From: Firmicutes bacterium OM04-13BH
Lineage (GTDB): Bacteria; Bacillota; Clostridia; Lachnospirales; Lachnospiraceae
DNA length: 64,000 nucleotides
Direction of reading: 5' to 3'
Assembly (NCBI GenBank): GCA_003481745.1
Contig: QULP01000002.1
Coordinates: forward strand, 402,576 to 466,575
A program made the position numbers and the translations under genes. The notes under the pieces are model-generated. The model was given only the letters and a program-made list of their open reading frames with translations, did no database searches and was not told the DNA's origin. Each line of letters begins with the position of its first letter. The first letter of the stretch is position 1. Below are positions 15,967 to 24,887 of this stretch, one piece after another.

Positions 15967-15984
15967 TGTGGTTTCCCGGATTTT

Positions 15985-17385
15985 TCAGAAGGGAAGTTCC
16001 ATCTGCTCGGTCACTTCTACAAATCCGTCCGGCGTTTTTTCACGCCCGTTGTCAGCGCCCGTTGCTGGGGCTTCCCGTTCCCAGCCCTTTTGCCTGCCGT
16101 ATCCTTCAAATATCCGGGGATTGGAGAAATACTTCCATCCCGTGATACAGTGGTTCATGATGTCGTTGACTTCCCGGATTTCCCATTGCTTCGGCTCGTC
16201 AAAGGGATGGTTCAGGGCTTCCTTAAAAAGCTGCTTAGAGCATACGGCGCTGCCGGTGTAGTGGTCAAGGTATGCCTGTATCATCCCGGCCTTGGTGTCC
16301 TCCGGCATGAAATCCCGCTGGTGTTCTTTGAGGTACTGTATCATTTCGGGTGTAAAAGACAGCTTAAAATCGCCGCTTTTGTAGGTTGTCATGGCTTCCG
16401 CCCATACCTGTTCGATATAGGCTCTGGAAGCGGCTTCATCGTCCAAAATGTGTACCTCGGCCTGTTCGGGATAGACCATGACCGGCAGGAAGCGCCGGTT
16501 CCCGGAACGGTCAAGGGGCAGGAAGTCCAGCGCATTGGAAGTCCCGCCGAACACGCATTGCCGCAGCCTGTCCTCCGGGTGGGTTTCGTAGGGGATTTTA
16601 TAGACCTCCTTCTGGCGGCTTAAAAATGACTTGATTTCCTCTATGCTCTTGGCGTTGGCAGTGGCAATCATCTCCGACATTTCAATTATCCAGTGGCCTT
16701 GTAACTTCCGGTACACGTTATCATCGTCCAGCTTCCGCAAATCATCGGAAAACCACTCGTCTTTTACGGCCAGCAGCCGGAAGAAGGTGGATTTCCCGGC
16801 TCCCTGACCGCCAACCAGACAGAGCATGACCTCAAACTTACAGCCGGGGCAGAAAGCCCGGTGGATGGCTCCCAGCAGGAACAGCCGCAGGGAATGGTAA
16901 GTGAAGTTGTCCGTGTCGGCTCCCAGAAAGTGCCGCAGGCAGTAGCGGATACGCTCTTTCCCGTCCCAGACAAGTCCGTTCAGGTAGTCCCGGATGGGAT
17001 GGTAGCTGTTGGCGTCTGCGGCCAGATCGGCGGCGTCTGCTATCTTTTTCTCGCTGGTCAGGCCGTAGGTCTTTTCCAGATACAGCCGGATATACTTCAT
17101 GTCCGTGTCGGTCATGGCCTTGCTGCCGGTTCTGCGTTTCCTGCCGATGGGCTTTAGAAGGTCAATGCGCTCGGTCAGGAGATTTTTCGCAACCGCCCCG
17201 GAAAGGACGGGGTCATACTGGAACACGGTCAGGCAGTTGTGGATACTGTTCCGCACGCCGCCTTTCTCGGTGCTTTCCAGCAGGGCTTTTACTTCCTCAA
17301 CGCTCCGGGGCGGGGGTGCGGCTTCGATGGTGTCCGTCACGGCCTGCCGCAGTTCTGGCGGCAAGGTCTGCCATTCTCCGCTCAA
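15985..17385 (-). CDS. VapE-family P-loop replication protein
   Basis: 466 residues. The virulence-associated E domain has Walker A GGQGAGKSTFFRLL (about 223-236), Walker B-like GHWIIEMSEM and sensor residues in VFGGTSNALDFLPLDRSGNR. VapE proteins act as helicase-like ATPases in satellite and mobile-element replication, usually with a primase. It overlaps the CHC2 zinc-finger gene by 89 bp, so the pair probably form a primase-helicase. Iteron-like repeats lie just downstream of it. Confidence 0.9.
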   Translation of the reverse strand: MSGEWQTLPPELRQAVTDTIEAAPPPRSVEEVKALLESTEKGGVRNSIHNCLTVFQYDPVLSGAVAKNLLTERIDLLKPIGRKRRTGSKAMTDTDMKYIRLYLEKTYGLTSEKKIADAADLAADANSYHPIRDYLNGLVWDGKERIRYCLRHFLGADTDNFTYHSLRLFLLGAIHRAFCPGCKFEVMLCLVGGQGAGKSTFFRLLAVKDEWFSDDLRKLDDDNVYRKLQGHWIIEMSEMIATANAKSIEEIKSFLSRQKEVYKIPYETHPEDRLRQCVFGGTSNALDFLPLDRSGNRRFLPVMVYPEQAEVHILDDEAASRAYIEQVWAEAMTTYKSGDFKLSFTPEMIQYLKEHQRDFMPEDTKAGMIQAYLDHYTGSAVCSKQLFKEALNHPFDEPKQWEIREVNDIMNHCITGWKYFSNPRIFEGYGRQKGWEREAPATGADNGREKTPDGFVEVTEQMELPF

Positions 17386-17941
17386 GGTTCCTCACTTCCT
17401 TTCCGTAGCTGGCAATCAGGGCAGCCCGTTCCCCTATGTCGGAGAACAGCAGCACATCCAGCAGATATTCCACATGGGATTGTTTCTGCAAGGCTTCCAC
17501 GAAAAGCGGGTGCCATTCTTCCTCCGGTGTCTTGGGGGCATAGTCCCGCTTCCAGCGGCGCAGCAGATTGTGATAGTCGGACAGTACCCGGAAACAATAT
17601 CGCTCCATACGCTTGAATTGCTGCTCCGGGCTTTCCTGCCGGGGCTGTGGGCGGCGGCTCCTGCTTGGCGGCTCCTTATCCTCATAGGGAATGGAGAAGT
17701 CCTGCGCCAACATGAGGGCGGCTTCCTTGGGGCTGACATTTTCCAGATGGGAAACAAAGTCAATCACATCCCCGTCTGCCTGACAGCCGAAACAATGGAA
17801 GCGCCGGTCAACCTTCATGCTGGGGTTTTTATCGTCATGGAAGGGGCAGACGCACATCCCGTTTCTTCCTACCCGGATACCGTAATGCTCGGCGGCCTGC
17901 CGGGTGGTAACAGACTGCTTCACGGCTTCAAATACGTTCAA
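17297..17941 (-). CDS. CHC2 zinc-finger primase-like protein
   Basis: About 214 residues. The N terminus has a DnaG-type CHC2 zinc finger: CVCPFHDDKNPSMKV, then FHCFGCQADGDVIDFV. The catalytic TOPRIM domain of DnaG is absent; the rest is helical and basic. The start is TTG at 17941, 9 bp after AGGAGG. It overlaps vapE and probably supplies template binding or priming for A1 replication. Confidence 0.85.
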   Translation of the reverse strand: MNVFEAVKQSVTTRQAAEHYGIRVGRNGMCVCPFHDDKNPSMKVDRRFHCFGCQADGDVIDFVSHLENVSPKEAALMLAQDFSIPYEDKEPPSRSRRPQPRQESPEQQFKRMERYCFRVLSDYHNLLRRWKRDYAPKTPEEEWHPLFVEALQKQSHVEYLLDVLLFSDIGERAALIASYGKEVRNLERRMADLAARTAAGRDGHHRSRTPAPER

Positions 17942-18012
17942 TAGGCAAATCCTCCTGAAAATAAGAAAAGCGCCTGTCATTCTCACGGGGAAAATGGCAA
18001 GCGCCTGATTGG

Positions 18013-19605
18013 TTAAAGTTCCATATCCTGTTTTTGCTGGCGGCGGGGCGTCTGGCGTTTCTCTGCCTGTTCCTCCCGGATACGCTGCTCCCGGCCTTTG
18101 ACCGCCTGCTGGATGGACGGTTTCTTTCCCGGCTCTGCGGTCTGGCGGTACTGCTCGGATGGCAAAACCTGATTGAGCCAGTGGCGCACATCCCGCAAAA
18201 TCTTTACATCCTCCTGTACGGCAGTCAGCGCTTCCGTCTTGGAAGCGATATTCTCTGAAAGCTGTGCCTGTTCCCCGGCCAGCTTCTTTGTGCTGTATTT
18301 CGCCCCATCAAGGTGAACCTTGAAATACCGCAGGGCAGCGTTGTAGGCGTCCAGTTCCTCCTTATGGTCGGCGGCATATTTCTCCTTGGGTTTCTTCCAG
18401 CGGATAGCGGCATATTTCGCATGAACCGGCTTGTTTGCTTCAAAGTTCCCGATATGGAAAAGCAGCCGGTCAATCTCTTTTACACGTTTCTCCATCGGCC
18501 TGATTTCCTCACGGATGGAAACAGCCTGTGCGCTGGCTTCATCCAGATAGGCGTCAAGGCTCTCCACGGTGGAGATCTCTTTCTGCCGCAGGAAGTCCAG
18601 GGATTCCATGACCTTGTTGAAATCGCCAACAGTGCCTTTCAGCTTCCCCTTGGAAGTCCAGCCGGTACGTTCCTCGCTCCGTTTATCCAGATACCGGGAA
18701 AGCAGTTCGGGGATGGTCGGCTCCTTTGCCTGTTCCAGCGCTTCCAGCAGCGCCGCCTTTTTCTCTTTCAGGCCGGACAGCCAGCCCTTTAAGCTGCTTA
18801 CCATCTGCCGGATAGACTGCATGAGGGAATTGGCAGCTTTGATGTCCCGGTTCAGGTTTCCGATGTTGGTCTGTATGCCTTTCTTCTCCAACTGGCTGAC
18901 CGCTGGCCCCATGTGGACGGTGGGGATTTTATCAATCCCCTGTCGGGCATAGGAGCGAAGGTCAAGGCGCTCCGGGCTGCCGATGGCTTCCAGATAACGG
19001 TTCGCCGTATCAGCCCAGCCCTGCCGCCATATCTCGGCGTACTTCTGGTCGTTCCAGTCCACGGTGTCCTCTTTGTGGCTTTTCCATCTGCCGGACGCAA
19101 GCCGGATACGCTCGCCGTTCTCGTCAAGGTCGTAGACCTTCCGGCTTTTAGGGAGCCATTTTCCGGTTTCGTCCATCGCCCGCATGGTAAGAAGGATGTG
19201 GGCGTGGGGATTGCCGTCCCCCTTGTCATGGATGGCGAAGTCGGCAATCATGCCTTTGGAAACGAAAAACTCCCGGCAGTAGTCCCGGATAAGGTCGGCG
19301 TACTGTTCCGGGGGAAGTTCCCTCGGTATGGCAAGCACAAACCTCCGGGCAAGCTGGGAGTTCCATTGTTTCTCAATCGCTTCGGCGGCGTTCCACAAGG
19401 TATTCCGGTCTGCGTACTCCGGCGGGGCGTGGGGCGGCAGCATGATTTCGGTGTGGACGATTTCGCTTTTATGGGAATAGTATTTCTGTTTTTGGTCGTA
19501 TTCGGAAAACAGCCGTTCCCCGCTCTGGTAGGCGGCAGACGCAACGGCTGACTGGCGCTTGCTGCGCTGGATGATTTTTACATCAAAGTGCGGGCATGGT
19601 GGCAT
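18013..19605 (-). CDS. mobA: MOBQ-type (MobA/MobL) relaxase of element A1
   Basis: 530 residues. The relaxase domain occupies residues 1-220: RQSAVASAAYQSGERL is the family N-terminal motif, and HDKGDGNPHAHILLTMR (about 127-143) holds the metal-binding histidines. The rest is a long helical region. It should nick the RSF1010-like oriT at 20975-21008. The start is ATG at 19605. The adjacent XRE/peptide genes appear inserted between the relaxase and its oriT; in element B the two are 150 bp apart. Confidence 0.92.
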   Translation of the reverse strand: MPPCPHFDVKIIQRSKRQSAVASAAYQSGERLFSEYDQKQKYYSHKSEIVHTEIMLPPHAPPEYADRNTLWNAAEAIEKQWNSQLARRFVLAIPRELPPEQYADLIRDYCREFFVSKGMIADFAIHDKGDGNPHAHILLTMRAMDETGKWLPKSRKVYDLDENGERIRLASGRWKSHKEDTVDWNDQKYAEIWRQGWADTANRYLEAIGSPERLDLRSYARQGIDKIPTVHMGPAVSQLEKKGIQTNIGNLNRDIKAANSLMQSIRQMVSSLKGWLSGLKEKKAALLEALEQAKEPTIPELLSRYLDKRSEERTGWTSKGKLKGTVGDFNKVMESLDFLRQKEISTVESLDAYLDEASAQAVSIREEIRPMEKRVKEIDRLLFHIGNFEANKPVHAKYAAIRWKKPKEKYAADHKEELDAYNAALRYFKVHLDGAKYSTKKLAGEQAQLSENIASKTEALTAVQEDVKILRDVRHWLNQVLPSEQYRQTAEPGKKPSIQQAVKGREQRIREEQAEKRQTPRRQQKQDMEL

Positions 19606-19720
19606 GACGGATTGTGACCTCCTTTCTCCCGGCGTCCGGGCAAAGAAAAAGCAGGAAACCGTTCCATGATTTCCTGCTCGGTGGTGCCGCCGGTGGGCGG
19701 CTGGTATTTAGTTTTGAAAG

Positions 19721-19740
19721 TTCGAGTCAGGTTGACCCGA
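19721..19740. repeat. Degenerate palindrome copy in element A1
   Basis: TTCGAGTCA-GGT-TGACCCGA, upstream of the A1 relaxase; weaker than the ICE copies. Confidence 0.5.
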
Positions 19741-19777
19741 TGATGGATAGCACGATAAATGGGAAGTTATCTCTTAC

Positions 19778-19900
19778 TTAGAAAATAGTATGAAAAACCA
19801 TAGGAACAATGAGAATTAAAATTGCACCTACTACACATACAGCAATTACTTTTTGAAAACTTCGTTTTTCTTGTTCAGACATATCATTATACCATTTCAT
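19778..19900 (-). CDS. 40-residue single-pass membrane peptide
   Basis: A 41-codon frame starts with ATG at 19900, 9 bp after GAGGAGG. A polar N terminus (MKWYNDMSEQEKRSFQKV) is followed by one hydrophobic helix (IAVCVVGAILILIVPMVF). It lies directly downstream of the membrane-bound XRE regulator and is AT-rich like it. They may be a two-gene unit, but no function is known. Confidence 0.6.
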   Translation of the reverse strand: MKWYNDMSEQEKRSFQKVIAVCVVGAILILIVPMVFHTIF

Positions 19901-19964
19901 AGGCAAGCACCTCCTCAACTTCCAATTTTTCGCTGACTCTATTTTTGCTACTTGCTACGGAACT

Positions 19965-20621
19965 TCATTCTTCTCTATTTTGATTAGGGCGTTTCTTATT
20001 ACAAAGCGAACCTACCAACATACCGATTGCAGAGATTATCGCTCCTGCTACAATCATTCCAAAGTCTGGGGCGTTCAGTTTGTTAAAAGCAATGTTGTTT
20101 GCCATTTTGAATGTACCATATTCAGCAAGCATATACATTGCGCCAAAGAAAATTGTAAATGCCCATTTTCCTTTTCCCCAGAAATTGTTTTTACCAATAA
20201 CAACGGATACAATAAATGTTGTTACAGGAAGAATAATCCAAAGAAACATCAAACTGTAACCCATAGCGTCGCTTCCGCTTGTAAAGAACCAGAACACAAT
20301 CATTGCAAATGCCCAAATCAACAGATAAGCGAGAATTGTAATAATTCTGTTTCTGTTGGCGTTGCTTTTCACAACATTTGTACTTTCTTCGAGATAATCA
20401 TAATAGGTTTTCATTTTCTGTTCTCCCTTCAATAAATAGTCAAGAGAGACATCGTAGCATTCGCTCATTTTTATGACACTAATGATATCCGGGTAGGATT
20501 TTTCATTTTCCCAATTTGAAATGGTCTGGCGACTCACTCCTAATAATTCAGCAACTTGTTCTTGTGTTAGTTTTTTCTCGATTCGGGCTGCCTTGATTTT
20601 GCTTCCAATATCATGCTCCAT
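19965..20621 (-). CDS. Membrane-anchored XRE regulator
   Basis: 218 residues. An XRE helix-turn-helix (about 5-60, KKLTQEQVAELLGVSRQTIS) is followed by four or five membrane helices (from about residue 95, such as IITILAYLLIWAFAMIVFWF). ATG at 20621 is preceded by GGGAGG. Such fusions are known in Clostridia as one-component membrane sensors. The low GC relative to flanking A1 genes suggests separate acquisition. Confidence 0.85.
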   Translation of the reverse strand: MEHDIGSKIKAARIEKKLTQEQVAELLGVSRQTISNWENEKSYPDIISVIKMSECYDVSLDYLLKGEQKMKTYYDYLEESTNVVKSNANRNRIITILAYLLIWAFAMIVFWFFTSGSDAMGYSLMFLWIILPVTTFIVSVVIGKNNFWGKGKWAFTIFFGAMYMLAEYGTFKMANNIAFNKLNAPDFGMIVAGAIISAIGMLVGSLCNKKRPNQNREE

Positions 20622-20878
20622 GCCACTGCACCTCCCTTGCACTTTTATTGTAGGAAAAACACCCTATATCGTCTACCAAATGGCTTTTACATCACTTATA
20701 ATGTGTGTCAAAATTCTTTGACAACCGCATAAAAACCTATCTGTCGTTAATTTTATTATACTATGACCAGCCTCCTTTGGGAATAGATGAATTGTAAACT
20801 TGCTGGACGGGAACAGCTTGCAGCGCAAGGTGTTTCCGAGCGGCAAGTCCACAAAGGGGTAGCTGGCGGCAGCCAGCG

Positions 20879-21008
20879 CAGGGGAAGTGTAGCTTCCCCT
20901 GTGATGATTGACTGGAGCCGGAACGCTGCGGGCAATCATCTGCTTTCCGCAGGAAGCCCCCGGCAGGGCGCAACACACTACCTTCAGGTGGTGTATAGTT
21001 GCGCCCTC
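20879..21008 (+). other. oriT: oriT of element A1 (RSF1010/MOBQ type)
   Basis: The perfect inverted repeat ACACTACC-TTCA-GGTGGTGT (20975-20994) is followed by ATAGTTGCGCCCT (20995-21007). This is the layout of the RSF1010/R1162 nic region, where an inverted repeat precedes TAAGTGCGCCCT. An upstream hairpin AGGGGAAG/CTTCCCCT (about 20879-20900) has a counterpart in element B. The relaxase encoded at 18013-19605 is of the matching family. The gap 20622-20878 shows no gene. Confidence 0.75.
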
Positions 21009-21048
21009 TTTCAGAGGGGCAGTCCACGGGCTGCGGCTCTGGAAGCAA

Positions 21049-21363
21049 TCATGGCCGTTTCCGGCCTACGTCCTCTCCCTGAAAATCGTCGTTTCCGGCG
21101 AACACTTTTTCCATAAGCTGACGGGTGCTGTCCTGCCGGAACAGCAGCTTCAAGAACAAACTGACCTGTTCATCCGTGATGGCTTCCGTGTGGGGAAGGT
21201 AGCTTTCCAACATGGCGGCTCTGGTGCAAAGCCGGTGCGTCCGTTCCTTCCGTGTCAGCGTCTTTATCTGGTGTTCCAATATCTTTTCTTCATGCTGCGC
21301 CCTCCGCAGCTTCTTTTCCGTTTTCTCTATCTCCTGATTGAGTGCTTCCAGCTTTTCATTCAT
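21049..21363 (-). CDS. DUF3847-family mobilization-associated protein
   Basis: 104 residues. The N-terminal half is coiled coil (LEALNQEIEKTEKKLRRAQH), then a basic region (KTLTRKERTHRLCTRAAMLE). It begins just beyond the oriT, as its relative does in element B (40433-40723). DUF3847 proteins accompany MOBQ relaxases in Firmicutes and may play a MobC-like role, which is an inference. It overlaps the upstream gene by 4 bp. Confidence 0.8.
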   Translation of the reverse strand: MNEKLEALNQEIEKTEKKLRRAQHEEKILEHQIKTLTRKERTHRLCTRAAMLESYLPHTEAITDEQVSLFLKLLFRQDSTRQLMEKVFAGNDDFQGEDVGRKRP

Positions 21364-21698
21364 AGGCGGCTGTCCTCCTTCTTGGGAATGAGTACATATA
21401 TCTTATTGGGTTCCCCGAAGCCCTGACGCACTCGCAGTATCAGTCCGGCGTCCTCCAATTCATTCAGGGAACGCTTCACGGTCATGGTGCTGCGGGCAAG
21501 TGCCGCCGCCAGTTCCACGATGGGGAAATGGATAAATAAAATCCCGTTGGCGTCCTCCATGCCGGACAGGAAAACAATATCCAACATCCGGGCGTACATG
21601 ACCTTGGCGGTGCTGCTGATCGGGAGCCGCAGCATGGCTCTTGGCAGCGGCATACAGGGCGGCAGGGTGGTGTCTGCGGTCATAAATTCAACTTCCAT
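21360..21698 (-). CDS. Winged-helix protein resembling RepA N-terminal domain
   Basis: 112 residues, a single wHTH: LPISSTAKVMYARMLDIVFL, then VELAAALARSTMTVKRSLNE and a wing (LRVRQGFGEPNKIYVLIPK). This is like the DNA-binding N-terminal part of RepA_N initiators but lacks the rest. It could regulate replication or mobilization. It sits between the small Cys-rich and DUF3847 genes with 4-bp overlaps. Confidence 0.7.
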   Translation of the reverse strand: MEVEFMTADTTLPPCMPLPRAMLRLPISSTAKVMYARMLDIVFLSGMEDANGILFIHFPIVELAAALARSTMTVKRSLNELEDAGLILRVRQGFGEPNKIYVLIPKKEDSRL

Positions 21699-21890
21699 TC
21701 AATCGGTGTCCTCCTTTACTTTTCGTTTTGAGCGTTTGGAAAGATAATGGGGGCAGTCCACAATGACCGCCCGGAAACTCTGCTTACAAGTGCGCTGGCA
21801 TTTCCGGCAAAGGTCGTTGTACGTTACCCGCCCCCGTTCATTGAGGAAGAAGGATAGTTCCAGCTTCCTCTTTTTCGGCATTCTCGGCAT
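21699..21890 (-). CDS. Small Cys-rich conserved protein
   Basis: 63 residues with CRKCQRTCKQSFRAVIVDCP, three of its cysteines spaced like a zinc site, and a basic C terminus. A clear homologue is at 28526-28720 in A2. The start MPRMPKKRKL has an AGGAGG site. Function unknown. It is usually the first gene of the mobilization cluster in these elements. Confidence 0.75.
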   Translation of the reverse strand: MPRMPKKRKLELSFFLNERGRVTYNDLCRKCQRTCKQSFRAVIVDCPHYLSKRSKRKVKEDTD

Positions 21891-22422
21891 GGTGCCTCCT
21901 TAAACAAAAATCCGCCCATTTCAGCCGTAACAGCCGCAATAGACGGATAGCAGATTTTAGTGTCGTGTTTCGGGGCGATTTTCAAGGGAAAAGCGGCCAT
22001 AGAGCCGCCCGGAAATCCCCCGTAGTATTACGGATAGGGCAGACTATGCCCTATCGGATTGTTGTGTTTCAGTATCAATTCGGTGTTCATTTTTGCCGGT
22101 TCTCCCTGATGTCGTTCCTGCCCCTGGCTCTCACAACGGCGTTTCGCTCCCTTTGGTACGCTCGTTGCGGTCATGGTTCCTCCATTTCCTGCCGCAAGTC
22201 ATTGCGCTACATCGCCGGGGAGCATATCCCATACAGGCCGGTCATTCGATTGGAATAATCCATCGATGAACTAAGCCCATTATGGCACATTTTTGAGCCT
22301 TCTCCCGTATATCCACAAAGTAGGAAAACCGTCCCAAAAACGAAAATTTCCACGATTGCGGAACGGGTATGGTATAATGGGATGGACGGCGGCAGCCAGC
22401 CGCAGGAAGGAGCGATGTATCT
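21891..22422. other. Divergent intergenic region with extended -10 promoter
   Basis: No gene is seen in about 530 bp. TGGTATAAT (22370-22378) is an extended -10 promoter for the plus-strand XRE gene. A strong hairpin GATAGGGCA/TGCCCTATC lies at about 22033-22055. The rest is likely the regulatory region between the mobilization cluster and its divergent regulator. Confidence 0.5.
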
Positions 22423-23244
22423 ATGAAAACCCGCATTTCCGTACAGGAACGCCTGAAAGATTTACGGGTGGAACGGGGCTTAAATCTGGAAGAACTGGCG
22501 CAGGAAACCGGCATTTCAAAATCAGCCCTCGGCAGCTATGAAAACGACAACGATGAATACAAGGAAATCAATCACGGCAGCCTGTTGAAGCTGGCAGACT
22601 TTTATCAGGTGTCCGTTGACTATCTGCTCGGCCTTACCAACAATCGGAAATATGAAAACACGCCGATAGAAGAATTACATTTGAGTGATGAAGTCGTAGA
22701 ACTGCTGAAAAGTGAACGCTTCAACAACCGGCTGCTGTGTGAGATTATCTCCCATGAAAAATTCAAGGAACTGCTGGCAGACGCAGAAATCTATGTGGAC
22801 GGGATAGCAACCATGCACTTCCATGACACAAATAGCTCACTGGCTGCTTTACGGGCTATGATACTGGAAGAACATCCCGAAGCTACGGCAGACCGGGCAA
22901 TCAAAGTATTGGAAGCCTGTCAGATAGAGGAAGAAGATTTCTTCTGCCATGTGACGCACAAAACATGGGACGTCATTCTCCACGACATACGCAAGGCGCA
23001 CGAAAATGACAGCGAAAGTGCGCCGGATACCACGCCCGCCGATGAACTGATACGGGAAGTACAAAAGGCCATGCAATTGCCGGGGGACAGGGTTCAGCAA
23101 TTCACGGAGATATTCTGCAAGGCGTTCCGGCTCAAATATAAGCGGCTCTCACAAGAGGAACGAAGCCTTTTGAAGAAGCTGTTCAAGAAATCCCCGCTGA
23201 TAAAACAGTCTGGTATGAACTTCCGGCGCAGGCCGTGGAAATGA
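22423..23244 (+). CDS. XRE-family regulator of element A1
   Basis: 273 residues. The N-terminal helix-turn-helix (about 8-65) contains LNLEELAQETGISKSALGSY, and the remaining 200 residues are helical and unassigned. AGGAAGGAGCG precedes the ATG. It is divergent from the mobilization cluster, the usual location of an element repressor. The long C-terminal domain may sense a signal or hold an oligomer; this is inference. Confidence 0.85.
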   Translation: MKTRISVQERLKDLRVERGLNLEELAQETGISKSALGSYENDNDEYKEINHGSLLKLADFYQVSVDYLLGLTNNRKYENTPIEELHLSDEVVELLKSERFNNRLLCEIISHEKFKELLADAEIYVDGIATMHFHDTNSSLAALRAMILEEHPEATADRAIKVLEACQIEEEDFFCHVTHKTWDVILHDIRKAHENDSESAPDTTPADELIREVQKAMQLPGDRVQQFTEIFCKAFRLKYKRLSQEERSLLKKLFKKSPLIKQSGMNFRRRPWK

Positions 23245-23289
23245 AAACTGCCGTTGTGGGAATGGTTGTTCCTGCAACGGCAGCTTTGA

Positions 23290-24054
23290 TTATATATGAA
23301 TTTGGAAATCCTGAAACTTAAACAATCCATTTCCCTGTTTGAGTTTTCCGGCTCTCTCTAATTGTGCAAATCCGGCTTCAATATCGGCTATCAAAGAAAC
23401 GGGAATATCCAACTGATGGTGTCCGGGCAGAACTTTTTTTATATTGTATTTCCGTATTCGCCTTATAGATTGATAGAATAGCTTCGGGTCGGTAGTTGGG
23501 TAAAATGCGTCCAGGCTTCCCTTGTATATCAAATCCCCGGAATACAAATAGTTTCGTTCTGGTTCGTAAAAGCAACAATGTCCGGGAGAATGTCCCGGCG
23601 TGTGAACAACTTGAATTTCCCGCCCGCCTAAATTTAGAAAATCGCCATCGTGTAAAATTCTTTGTGGGATACCTTGAAAAATCTGATAAGCGTTAATATC
23701 AAAATCTCTTGGAAAATCACAAGGAAGCCTTGTCAAATTATTCTTCACAACTTGCAATGGTATCGGAAACCTGACCGATAGCCAGTCCTTTTCCGCTTCA
23801 TGTACGGCGATATTATCAAAATACTTATGCCCGCCAATGTGATCCCAATGAACATGAGTTGTAACTGTCATAACAGGCAGCTTTGTCAGAGAGTCCACAA
23901 TTTTTCTGATGTTGGAAACGCCTAAACCTGTATCAATGAGAATAGCATATTTTTCCCCACATAATAGATAACAATGTGTTTCTTCCCAGTGCTTGTATTC
24001 GCTAATAGAGAATGTATCACGGTCTATTTGCTCAATGGTAAACCAATTATCCAT
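23290..24054 (-). CDS. MBL-fold metallo-hydrolase
   Basis: 254 residues. Metal-binding motif THVHWDHIGGH (about 82-92), followed by HTPGHSPGHCCFY, YSGDLIYKG and PGHHQLDI, gives the full ligand set of the metallo-beta-lactamase fold. It is probably a hydrolase of the glyoxalase II/lactonase type; the substrate cannot be told. It is AT-rich cargo next to an NTF2-like gene and a small XRE gene. Confidence 0.88.
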   Translation of the reverse strand: MDNWFTIEQIDRDTFSISEYKHWEETHCYLLCGEKYAILIDTGLGVSNIRKIVDSLTKLPVMTVTTHVHWDHIGGHKYFDNIAVHEAEKDWLSVRFPIPLQVVKNNLTRLPCDFPRDFDINAYQIFQGIPQRILHDGDFLNLGGREIQVVHTPGHSPGHCCFYEPERNYLYSGDLIYKGSLDAFYPTTDPKLFYQSIRRIRKYNIKKVLPGHHQLDIPVSLIADIEAGFAQLERAGKLKQGNGLFKFQDFQIHI

Positions 24055-24088
24055 TCCGTATAATTACCTCCAGCAACTGAATTTCCAG

Positions 24089-24508
24089 TTAAAACCACTT
24101 TGCATTTTCATCTCTGAAATGTGGTATATTGCCATCTTTATAAGGGTCATACCGATTTTCGTTACAACCAAATTCTTTTAAGAGAGCAATCTTGCCATCT
24201 GGCGTCCATTCTATCAGTGACATTCCATCAAACGCTTCTACGTTACCGGCGTCCATCTTATTTTTGAAATACCATTCAACAATGGTTTGATTGCCTTTAT
24301 GGAAAAATTGCTTGATGTCCCATTGCAAGACAGTTCCACGGGTATTCCATTCCTCAAACCAAAGTTTTATTTTCTTGGAGCCGTGGTACTCTGGCCCCCA
24401 ACTTTCAATATATACGGCATTATCAGAAAATACATTAAATATACCCAAATCTTTTTTTGCAAGCCACATATCAAACCAAAGTCTGATAATTCTTTCTCTA
24501 TTGTCCAT
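24089..24508 (-). CDS. NTF2-like (SnoaL-type) protein
   Basis: 139 residues. The fold is suggested by MDNRERIIRLWFDMWLAKKD, VFSDNAVYIESWGPEYHG and TIVEWYFKNKMDAGNVEAF, the helix-then-sheet pattern of the SnoaL/NTF2 superfamily. These are small-ligand-binding or isomerase proteins. It probably shares a transcript with the MBL gene 35 bp downstream. Substrate unknown. Confidence 0.75.
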   Translation of the reverse strand: MDNRERIIRLWFDMWLAKKDLGIFNVFSDNAVYIESWGPEYHGSKKIKLWFEEWNTRGTVLQWDIKQFFHKGNQTIVEWYFKNKMDAGNVEAFDGMSLIEWTPDGKIALLKEFGCNENRYDPYKDGNIPHFRDENAKWF

Positions 24509-24526
24509 TTCGCAGCGCCTTCCTTG

Positions 24527-24751
24527 TCAATTTAATTTTTCAGCGTCTTTGTCCTGCTCTAATTCAATTACATCCAAAATGCCACAATTCAGGGCTTCGC
24601 AGATACGAACCAGCGTTTCCATGCTGATGTTTTTGCCTTTACCCATGTTGGCAATCATATTTGTGGTAAGACCGGCGGCAATCCGCAAGTCCTCTTTCCT
24701 CATGTTGCGCTCAACCAGCGTGTGCCAGAGGGGTTTATAGCTTATGTACAT
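24527..24751 (-). CDS. Small XRE-type repressor
   Basis: 74 residues, essentially one helix-turn-helix: NMRKEDLRIAAGLTTNMIAN, then MGKGKNISMETLVRICEALN and DVIELE. This is the YozG-like class of short Xre proteins. It is the first gene of a three-gene run with the NTF2-like and MBL genes and is a candidate regulator of them. Confidence 0.85.
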   Translation of the reverse strand: MYISYKPLWHTLVERNMRKEDLRIAAGLTTNMIANMGKGKNISMETLVRICEALNCGILDVIELEQDKDAEKLN

Positions 24752-24887
24752 TTATCCTCCTGCCTTTCTCCCGGTTTCGGGGTTCCTGTTCCCATTATAT
24801 CAAAATTCTTGCTAACTCACAAACATTTCTTGACACAACCGCCGGTTCCGTCTGGATTGTGCTTTTCCTTTCTTCTCTTGATTACAT

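Noticed and set aside
20787..21116. A coding gene in the A1 oriT region
   Set aside because: The open frames are low in plausibility, overlap several hairpins, and the nic-like sequence explains the region better.
22423..23244. A type II toxin-antitoxin regulator with the MBL gene as partner
   Set aside because: The genes converge, have separate promoters and the MBL protein has a complete hydrolase active site.
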